Origin: an uncultured Bacteroidota bacterium
GTDB taxonomy: Bacteria > Bacteroidota > Bacteroidia > Chitinophagales > Chitinophagaceae
Assembly: GCA_946479535.1 (NCBI GenBank)
Contig: CAMLGP010000191.1
Coordinates: 1-6,175 of the forward strand
Reading direction: 5' to 3'
DNA: 6,175 nucleotides
The notes under the pieces are model-generated. The model had not been told where the DNA came from and ran no database searches. It was given only the letters and a program-made list of their open reading frames with translations. Position 1 is the first letter of the stretch. Each line of letters opens with the position of its first letter. A program made the position numbers and the translations under genes. Below are positions 1 to 4,111 of this stretch, in pieces.

Positions 1-551
1 TTATTGGAATTTAAAAGGATGGCATTATCCCAATTCATTTTTTGAGCATGAATGGCGGCCATTCGATAGGCCAGGAAATTACTCGATTTAAGATGGGAAA
101 AAGCATCAGGAGCTTTTCGAGCCTGTTCATAGACGCCAATTTTAATACCTTCTTCATTCAGGAAGTTTACGTCTCTTTCAGCAGGAAAACATTCGATGAT
201 GTAGATCAATTCATCCGGCTGGTTGGGGATGGGATAAAGCATGCCATTACCCCGCGAAACAGAGAGTCTGATGCGGGCAGTATCACTCAAAATATTTCTA
301 TCGGCCAGATCATTGATCTCTTCAATAAGATGGGTAGGAGTAAAGGATGCAGGGATGGGAAAACCCAAAAGCCGGAGGCCTGAATGGAGCCGTTCCCAGT
401 GCAGGTCAAAGAAATGTATCTTCCCTTTCTGCCATTTCATGGTTTCAAAGAGGCCATCGGCAAAGCGGTAACCGCGATTATCAGCACGAAGGACCGGTTG
501 CGTAGAAGGGACTATATTGCCGTTAATTGAAAGAAAGAGGTTTCCGCTCAT
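1..551 (-). CDS. Class IV aminotransferase (aminodeoxychorismate lyase / branched-chain aminotransferase type), 3' end outside window
   Basis: The frame reads without a stop from ATG at 551 to the left edge, giving 183 residues of a family usually about 270-290 long, so the C-terminal third is missing. Visible class IV features are the N-terminal RADNRGYRFADGLFET block (residues 22-37), the ERLHSGLRLLG helix (53-63), RIRLSVSRGNG (93-103), and LKSSNFLAYRMA (154-165), whose Lys155 aligns with the PLP-binding lysine. The end, DNAILLNSN, matches the start of the conserved segment after that lysine. Members are PLP enzymes that either release 4-aminobenzoate from aminodeoxychorismate (PabC) or transaminate branched-chain or D-amino acids. 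The visible part does not decide between these, although length and spacing look PabC-like. The start is supported because the family motif begins about 20 residues in and a terminator lies just upstream, so the gene probably has its own promoter in the short gap. Confidence 0.88.
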   Translation of the reverse strand, partial: MSGNLFLSINGNIVPSTQPVLRADNRGYRFADGLFETMKWQKGKIHFFDLHWERLHSGLRLLGFPIPASFTPTHLIEEINDLADRNILSDTARIRLSVSRGNGMLYPIPNQPDELIYIIECFPAERDVNFLNEEGIKIGVYEQARKAPDAFSHLKSSNFLAYRMAAIHAQKMNWDNAILLNSN

Positions 552-566
552 ACAGTGAAAGTAGCG

Positions 567-603
567 AAAATAAAAAAGTTGTCCCGATAGGTATCGGGAC
601 AAC
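567..603 (-). terminator. Rho-independent terminator of the response regulator gene
   Basis: A perfect 12-bp inverted repeat (arms 578-589 and 592-603, GTTGTCCCGATA against TATCGGGACAAC) has only two bases between the arms, so in RNA the loop is probably four bases. On the minus strand it is followed by TTTTTTATTTT (577-567). It lies 46 nt past the response regulator stop and just before the aminotransferase start, so it separates the two genes. Its core is shared with a second palindrome at 3118-3135. Confidence 0.9.
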
Positions 604-648
604 TGTATATTAAGCAATTAGTAAGTGTATGAGAAGAAGCTTATTAGA

Positions 649-1323
649 TTATGCCTGTTCTACCAATCCAGCTTTCACAGCATACATTACCAGGCCGGCC
701 ATTGACTTGGTACCGGTTTTGGTTTTGAGCTTGTCGCGGATGGCTTCCACTGTGCGAGGGCTGAGATCAACGATATCAGCGATCTCCTTGGTGCTCTTTT
801 CATCGCACATCAGCTTCAGGATGGTAATCTCTTTATCAGTGAGCTGTACATCCTGCGCCATAGAAGACTCTGTAGTGCGTTTTGTGCGCAGGCCAGAGAG
901 AAGGGCTTTGTTTGTCAATTCATTAAAAAAGAAATCCTGCTCAAACACGGTGCGGATAGCATCATAGATCATTTCAGAGCCAGACTCCTTAGTAAGGTAA
1001 GAGTTAGCGCCGATTTCCATCATACGGGAGATGACAGAGTGATCATTGTGCATGGAAAGCATAATTACTTTTACACCTGGGTAAAGCTTTTTGATTTCAG
1101 GGAGCGTAGCCAGTCCATCCATAATAGGCATCTGGATGTCCAGTAAAACTACGTCAGGTTGTATATGCCGCAGTAAGTTGAGCAATTGCATACCATTTTC
1201 AGCTTCGGCAACCATCTGGATGTCCTTGCGGCTGGAGAGAGATGTTTTAACACCGGTACGGAAAAGGGCGTGATCATCAGCAATAGCAACTTTAATAACA
1301 GTGTTGGATTCGTGATTCTTCAT
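649..1323 (-). CDS. NarL/FixJ-type response regulator with LuxR DNA-binding domain
   Basis: This 224-residue protein has an N-terminal receiver domain (about 10-126) and a C-terminal LuxR-type helix-turn-helix (about 161-215). Receiver residues are all present: acidic pair Asp16-Asp17, phosphoacceptor Asp62 in LLDIQMP, switch Ser90, Tyr109, and Lys112 in LTKE. The output domain shows LTDKEITILKLMCDEKSTKEIAD, then LSPRTVEAIRDKL with the recognition helix, as in NarL. It should be a cytoplasmic transcription factor activated by phosphorylation. No histidine kinase is nearby, so it is an orphan in this window and its signal and targets are unknown. The frame is open upstream to an ATG at 1431, but I start at 1323 because the receiver fold begins ten residues later, as is normal for the family, and the extra 36 residues look non-coding. 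A strong terminator follows. Confidence 0.93.
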   Translation of the reverse strand: MKNHESNTVIKVAIADDHALFRTGVKTSLSSRKDIQMVAEAENGMQLLNLLRHIQPDVVLLDIQMPIMDGLATLPEIKKLYPGVKVIMLSMHNDHSVISRMMEIGANSYLTKESGSEMIYDAIRTVFEQDFFFNELTNKALLSGLRTKRTTESSMAQDVQLTDKEITILKLMCDEKSTKEIADIVDLSPRTVEAIRDKLKTKTGTKSMAGLVMYAVKAGLVEQA

Positions 1324-1350
1324 GGATTTTGAATTAAGGGTTCGGTATTT

Positions 1351-1456
1351 ATTCCCGACCACAAGATGGGAATTTCCTATTGCATATACCATAGTAGAAG
1401 TACTCGATATAGTATTTGTGGAAAGTACCACTACCTTTTAAATGAGGGGAAGTACT
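1351..1456 (-). promoter_or_regulatory. Upstream region of the response regulator with dyad and AGTAC cluster
   Basis: The leader of the response regulator gene contains a dyad ATTCCC-N11-GGGAAT (1351-1356 and 1368-1373) and three AGTAC-containing sites: GAAGTACT at 1397, GAAAGTAC at 1421 and GAAGTACT at 1449, spaced about 25 and 27 bp. No clear TAnnTTTG box was found for this gene on the minus strand. The repeated sites could be operators, for example for autoregulation, but that is inference from position only. Confidence 0.25.
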
Positions 1457-1549
1457 TAGGATTGATTGGTAAAGTTTCGTAAGTGTTGTATGGAAAGATT
1501 ACGTGATGATGCGTAAATACTGATGAAGCAGAATCGGTCATTAATGCTC

Positions 1550-1580
1550 TTGTTAACAGTGCAGTGTGCATATATTTTTG
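1550..1580 (+). promoter_or_regulatory. Bacteroidota-type promoter driving the candidate small RNA
   Basis: TTG at 1550-1552 (-33 element) and TATTTTTG at 1573-1580 (exact match to TAnnTTTG, the -7 element) are separated by 20 bp, within the 17-23 bp known for the primary sigma factor of Bacteroidota. Transcription would begin about 4-7 nt after the box, at about 1584-1587, which is where the paired 5' arm of the candidate RNA begins. This is the only complete -33/-7 pair I found in the intergenic regions of the window. Confidence 0.65.
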
Positions 1581-1584
1581 TCTC

Positions 1585-1715
1585 AGAAAGTTGATTGCAG
1601 CGGATGAATCGTCTTATCCTACTCATCCAATGTCCAAACCGTCCAGAAAGTTATTTCCAATCCTTTGAAAGACCAGACGACACTTCCTCCAAACAATCAA
1701 CTTTCTCTTTTTTTT
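1585..1715 (+). ncRNA. Candidate structured small RNA, about 130 nt, family not recognised
   Basis: No protein gene fits here. A 13-nt arm AGAAAGTTGATTG (1585-1597) is perfectly complementary to CAATCAACTTTCT (1694-1706), and the second arm is followed by C and eight T (1708-1715). The 5' arm starts at the transcription start predicted from the promoter at 1550-1580. The transcript would therefore be an RNA whose ends pair and whose closing stem doubles as its terminator. The 96-nt interior is poor in G. It can form GGATGA/TCATCC (1602-1607 with 1623-1628) or TCGTCT/AGACGA (1609-1614 with 1675-1680), and it carries five TCCA motifs. A long closing stem with a large internal loop resembles 6S RNA, but I see no proof of that family. 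It is divergent from the response regulator gene. An inverted-repeat mobile remnant is a less likely reading because promoter and T-run fit the arms so exactly. Confidence 0.6.
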
Positions 1716-1860
1716 GAAATAATGAAAACCTTATATAACTAGTTCGTTGATCCGTACAACTAAAGAAGACTCAGGTCAAAACAAATAAAACGACCATTGA
1801 CCTTATCCCATAAAAATTCTACCCTTCCCCATATCTCTTTTTCTTTCATAACAGTAACGT
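1716..1860 (+). other. Possible trailer or second RNA between two plus-strand terminators
   Basis: This 145-nt stretch lies between the T-run of the candidate small RNA and a second terminator. It has no ORF of note: the only early ATG (1723) is followed by five sense codons. It contains a 7-bp inverted repeat, AGGTCAA (1773-1779) against TTGACCT (1797-1803), with a 17-nt loop. I found no TAnnTTTG box inside it, so the simplest reading is read-through from the promoter at 1550-1580, giving a longer RNA of about 305 nt. Confidence 0.3.
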
Positions 1861-1889
1861 AAGCCCTTCCATGAGGAGGGGTTTTTTTT
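1861..1889 (+). terminator. Rho-independent terminator on the plus strand
   Basis: The stem AAGCCCTTCC (1861-1870) pairs with GGAGGGGTTT (1875-1884) over ten pairs including two G-U, with an ATGA loop, and runs into eight T (1882-1889). The reverse strand has no T-run after the stem, so it works in the plus direction. No plus-strand protein gene precedes it, which implies that a non-coding plus-strand transcript ends here. Confidence 0.8.
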
Positions 1890-2426
1890 CCAGTCCGTAT
1901 TCTTTTGCCCTGTAACCTTTGACACACACCTCAGATCCTCTATCCGTACTGACCTTATAACCTGTGACTTCCGGCCACTACCTCCCTAACCATTGAATGC
2001 CCAACTGATTACCCTCTGACTACTCTTTTGACAGCCAATACCAGTGCGCCCGTTTTTAGGTCCAACTCTGCTTTGAAAACCATTTGTCCCGAACTTGCCG
2101 ATATACCAGCCCAGGCTATGCTGTCCCCTGCCGCAGACGGGGGCCAGAGTGCCTGGATCATTAAACCTATACGCTTATTTTATAATTATTCTATGCAAAG
2201 CTTGCCAATAGCCTATGCTCCGGAAAAGGAGCGGCCACCATTTATTAAGGTCTATGGTCGAAGGAAATCTGTATTAAAACAGGTAGCCAAAGTGCAGCCC
2301 TTATATCCAAGGATATTAATGCCGGAGCAGCCTGTTGGATATATAAAACAAAAGGAATTTGATTGTTGGTGAGTAGGATTAAAAGCCCCTCTTTTACCTG
2401 CCCCCATTCTTGCCACCACAATTCTT
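1890..2426. other. Intergenic region without a convincing gene
   Basis: This stretch of 537 nt lies between the plus-strand terminator and the trmD stop. Its first 140 nt are pyrimidine-rich on the plus strand and contain degenerate repeats. The rest has two weak overlapping ORFs: a TTG-started plus frame (2028-2372, 114 codons) and a 50-codon minus frame starting at ATG 2161 and ending at 2009. Neither resembles a family I know. A GC-rich fold is possible at 2111-2156 (CCAGGC/GCCTGG enclosing CCCC/GGGG). Short dyads occur at 2217-2232 (GCTCC/GGAGC) and 2303-2316 (ATATCC/GGATAT). TAAAAG/CTTTTA at 2380-2396 could be a weak terminator for trmD. No tRNA, tmRNA or RNase P RNA signature was seen. 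A decayed gene is possible but unproven. Confidence 0.5.
1913..2032. repeat. Degenerate short repeats, consensus TAACCnnTGAC
   Basis: Related 11-12-mers occur in the same orientation at 1913 (TAACCTTTGAC), 1958 (TAACCTGTGAC), 1987 (TAACCATTGAA), 2010 (TACCCTCTGAC) and 2021 (TACTCTTTTGAC). The first two differ at one base; the others are looser. Spacing is irregular (45, 29, 23 and 11 bp). They could be protein-binding sites or chance matches in a compositionally biased stretch. Confidence 0.25.
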
Positions 2427-3101
2427 TTATATCTCCAGATCGGGTCTTCGCTGCTTTGTTCTCTCCACCGATTGTTCAAGTCTCCACTCGTCAATTTTCT
2501 TATGATCTCCACTCATAAGTATGTCTGGTACTTTCCAACCGCGGAAGTCTTCAGGACGGGTATAAACCGGAGGAGCCAATAAATTATCCTGAAAAGAATC
2601 AAACAGGGCCGAGGTTTCATCATTCAGAACACCAGGCAATAATCTGCCGATGGTATCAACTAATACCGCAGCGGCCAGTTCACCTCCACTTAATACATAA
2701 TCTCCGATGGAGATCTCTTTGGTCACAAAATGCTGACGTATCCGTTCATCAATTCCCTTATAATGGCCGCAGATCATCAAAAGATTTCCTTTTAATGAAA
2801 GAGAGTTCGCAATCTTCTGATTTAATTGTTCTCCATCGGGTGTGAGATAGATGATCTCATCATATTTCCTTTCAGCAGATAGTTCTTCAATTGCCTTTGC
2901 CAGTGGTTCACACATCATCACCATGCCTGCACCTCCTCCATACTGGTAATCGTCTATCTGCCCATAATCATTCACTGCCCATTTCCGGAGCGGATGTGTT
3001 ACCACTTCCAGCAATCCCTTGTCCTGCGCACGTTTCATGATGCTATGCTGAAAGGGGCTTTCCAGTAATTCTGGAAGAACAGTAAGAATATCAATTCGCA
3101 T
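2427..3101 (-). CDS. trmD: tRNA (guanine-N1-)-methyltransferase TrmD
   Basis: TrmD uses S-adenosylmethionine to methylate N1 of G37 next to the anticodon in tRNAs reading CNN codons, which prevents +1 frameshifting; it works as a cytoplasmic dimer. The 224 residues are full length. The SPOUT knot is clear: GGGAGMVM (55-62), [10 protein letters not shown] (111-120) and [11 protein letters not shown] (131-141). The linker and C-terminal domain show [10 protein letters not shown] (156-165), Asp168 in FDSF aligned with the catalytic aspartate of E. coli TrmD, APPVYTRP (176-183), [11 protein letters not shown] (197-207) and the terminal RRPDL. The start at 3101 fits because [12 protein letters not shown] is the conserved N terminus. 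Unlike in Proteobacteria, rpsP, rimM and rplS are not adjacent. A -7-like box lies only 4 nt before the ATG, so the mRNA may be almost leaderless. Confidence 0.98.
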   Translation of the reverse strand: MRIDILTVLPELLESPFQHSIMKRAQDKGLLEVVTHPLRKWAVNDYGQIDDYQYGGGAGMVMMCEPLAKAIEELSAERKYDEIIYLTPDGEQLNQKIANSLSLKGNLLMICGHYKGIDERIRQHFVTKEISIGDYVLSGGELAAAVLVDTIGRLLPGVLNDETSALFDSFQDNLLAPPVYTRPEDFRGWKVPDILMSGDHKKIDEWRLEQSVERTKQRRPDLEI

Positions 3102-3105
3102 GGGC

Positions 3106-3113
3106 CAAAGATA
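3106..3113 (-). promoter_or_regulatory. Candidate -7 promoter element of trmD
   Basis: On the minus strand TATCTTTG matches TAnnTTTG exactly and ends 4 nt before the trmD ATG. There is no TTG at the usual -33 distance; that position lies inside the palindrome. If used, transcription would start at or within a few bases of the ATG. Confidence 0.4.
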
Positions 3114-3117
3114 AGAA

Positions 3118-3135
3118 TCCCGATGGCTATCGGGA
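3118..3135. repeat. TCCCGAT-type palindrome, second copy
   Basis: TCCCGAT (3118-3124) and ATCGGGA (3129-3135) form a 7-bp stem with a GGCT loop. The core is the same as in the terminator at 578-603. It lies 57 nt past the lipoprotein stop. On the minus strand only a broken T-rich stretch (TTCTTATCTTT) follows, so it is at most a weak terminator for the lipoprotein gene. Confidence 0.55.
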
Positions 3136-3192
3136 CCGGATAGAACCGGGATAGGGCCAATAGATATGGATATTGTTTGAGCTCTTGGGGGC

Positions 3193-3573
3193 TCAATTGG
3201 CGGAGATCAATACCGTTTGCACCTGCTGGTTGGCTGAATTGTCAATGGCAACTACCTGAATTTTGTATTCAATACCTGCCAGTACCTGCACGGTTTCATT
3301 GAGGGAATAAGTGCTGGCATCAGGACTGCGGTGGATATCTATTATTAACTGGCCAGTGCCATTGTTATAAATATGAACATGGACAAGGGCCAGCTTGCTA
3401 TTATCAGTAATAGTTCCTGTGATGTTGACTGTTTGTCCACCAGAAAAAACCTGGTTATTGGAAGGGGAGGTTAAGGTGATTACGGGAAGTTCTTTATCAC
3501 TGGACTGTTTGCTGTCTTTTGAGCAGGCAGCAAGCCCTATCAGCAAAATATAGTATGGAATGATCTTTTTCAT
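3193..3573 (-). CDS. Small Ig-like-fold lipoprotein
   Basis: This 126-residue protein starts with a lipoprotein signal peptide: MKK, a hydrophobic core [11 protein letters not shown], and lipobox Leu14-Ala15-Ala16-Cys17. Cys17 should be lipidated and Ser18 follows it. After a polar linker ([11 protein letters not shown]) a single beta-rich domain covers about residues 29-126. [19 protein letters not shown] and [20 protein letters not shown] resemble bacterial Ig-like extracellular modules that begin with a P-x-I-x-x-x-x-P strand, and the end ([19 protein letters not shown]) is the typical last pair of strands. It is probably anchored in the outer membrane or periplasm; binding partner and function are unknown. 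It starts 36 nt after the S4 protein stop on the same strand and may be co-transcribed with it. A 6-bp hairpin (3177-3182 with 3191-3196) overlaps the stop codon but has no T-run. Confidence 0.85.
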   Translation of the reverse strand: MKKIIPYYILLIGLAACSKDSKQSSDKELPVITLTSPSNNQVFSGGQTVNITGTITDNSKLALVHVHIYNNGTGQLIIDIHRSPDASTYSLNETVQVLAGIEYKIQVVAIDNSANQQVQTVLISAN

Positions 3574-3609
3574 TAAAACATTCAGGATATAAACGGATAA
3601 CTGGTCCTA

Positions 3610-3999
3610 TTATTCTCCATCCAGGAAATCATCCATGTCTCTTCTTTCTTTCTTTGTAGGCCGGCCGATCTTGCTGGGTCTTTTTCCAGTATGAAAACTG
3701 GCCGCCTGGTATTGTAATCGCTGTATTTCTTCTTCTGGTGTGATGTCGATGTAATATTTGATCGCTTCGGTATAGGCTACCCGGTTAGGTAATAATCCGG
3801 TAACCTTTATGCGCCATCTTTTGGCTTCGGTCTTTATCTCATACTCATCGCCAACGCTCACTGTTTTGGATGCTTTTACTGCTGTTCCGTCCAACTTTAC
3901 TTTATTGGAATCACACGCTGCCGCCGCCATCGCTCTTGTTTTAAACAGGCGGATAGCCCAGAGATATTTGTCGAGTCGTATTTTTTCTTTTTCTGCCAT
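3610..3999 (-). CDS. hslR: Hsp15-like RNA-binding S4 domain protein
   Basis: The 129 residues match the heat-shock protein Hsp15 family along their length (about 133 in E. coli). The S4 RNA-binding domain covers about 7-65: IRLDKYLWAIRLFKTRAMA is its first two helices, and KVKLDGTAVKASKTVSVGD is the turn and strand that contact RNA. The C-terminal tail ends with the family signature GRPTKKERRDM (112-122). In E. coli Hsp15 binds free 50S subunits that still carry a peptidyl-tRNA after stalling and helps recycle them; the same role is inferred here. ATG 3999 places the S4 domain at the usual distance from the N terminus. A -7-like box lies 16 nt upstream, and a fold-back repeat separates the gene from the peptidase, so a separate promoter is likely. 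The lipoprotein gene follows after 36 nt. Confidence 0.93.
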   Translation of the reverse strand: MAEKEKIRLDKYLWAIRLFKTRAMAAAACDSNKVKLDGTAVKASKTVSVGDEYEIKTEAKRWRIKVTGLLPNRVAYTEAIKYYIDITPEEEIQRLQYQAASFHTGKRPSKIGRPTKKERRDMDDFLDGE

Positions 4000-4015
4000 G
4001 CACTTCGATTCTTTT

Positions 4016-4023
4016 CAAAGGTA
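4016..4023 (-). promoter_or_regulatory. Candidate -7 promoter element of hslR
   Basis: On the minus strand TACCTTTG matches TAnnTTTG and ends 16 nt before the hslR ATG, predicting a leader of about 10 nt. A TTG at the normal -33 distance is absent; the T-tract of the upstream terminator occupies that region. Confidence 0.45.
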
Positions 4024-4086
4024 CAAAAAGCAAAAAGCCATTAGTTATTAGCTTTCATTCTAAATCAGATCAAAAAACTAATGGCT
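4024..4086 (-). terminator. Fold-back terminator after the M20 peptidase
   Basis: AGCCATTAGTT (4036-4046) is the perfect complement of AACTAATGGCT (4076-4086), an 11-bp stem with a 29-nt loop. On the minus strand the stem is followed by TTTTTGCTTTTT. It begins 25 nt after the peptidase stop, where a terminator would be expected. The long loop makes it less typical than the one at 567-603. Confidence 0.55.
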
Positions 4087-4100
4087 AATAGCTAACAGCT
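4036..4100. repeat. Inverted pair of heptamer repeats (AGCYATT / CTAATRG type)
   Basis: On the right, CTAATGG, CTAATAG and CTAACAG run in tandem from 4078 to 4098. On the left, AGCCATT, AGTTATT and AGCTTTC run in tandem from 4036 to 4056 in the opposite sense. The two arrays form the fold-back described for the terminator. I have the impression that similar seven-base series occur between genes in other Bacteroidota, but that cannot be checked here. Confidence 0.6.
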
Positions 4101-4111
4101 TATATCTTCTG

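Larger units (their letters stand above)
3102..3166 (-). repeat. Imperfect direct repeat bracketing the palindrome upstream of trmD
   Basis: GGGCCAAAGATA (3102-3113) recurs as GGGCCAATAGATA (3154-3166), differing by one inserted T. The copies bracket about 40 bp that contain the TCCCGAT palindrome. The copy next to trmD contains its -7-like box. The layout resembles a duplication made by insertion of a small palindromic element, but local slippage would also explain it. Confidence 0.45.

Noticed and set aside
42..383. Plus-strand ORF of 113 codons
   Set aside because: It lies entirely antisense to the class IV aminotransferase, whose conserved motifs are unmistakable.
1324..1431. Possible 36-residue N-terminal extension of the response regulator from ATG 1431
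   Set aside because: The receiver domain starts right after ATG 1323 as in homologues; the extension is Ser/Thr-rich and overlaps the likely regulatory region.
1585..1706. Inverted-repeat element (MITE-like) reading of the 13-bp arms
   Set aside because: No clear target duplication flanks the arms, while a promoter and a T-run sit exactly where an RNA gene needs them. Not fully excluded.
1523..1717. Two tiny same-frame plus ORFs (23 codons from 1523, 37 codons from 1604) with similar Leu-rich starts
   Set aside because: They span the promoter and both arms of the inverted repeat, and the second runs through the T-run; the RNA interpretation explains the sequence better.
2028..2372. Plus-strand ORF of 114 codons starting at TTG
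   Set aside because: No recognisable family, no promoter, a rare start codon and an overlapping minus frame; kept only as a note in the intergenic entry.
1324..2426. tRNA, tmRNA, RNase P RNA or CRISPR array in the long gap
   Set aside because: No T-loop GGTTCRA with a matching acceptor stem, no RNase P or tmRNA core sequences, and no regularly spaced direct repeats.
2252..2512. Minus-strand ORF of 86 codons
   Set aside because: Its first half is the trmD 3' end in another frame and the rest is cysteine-rich random-looking sequence.
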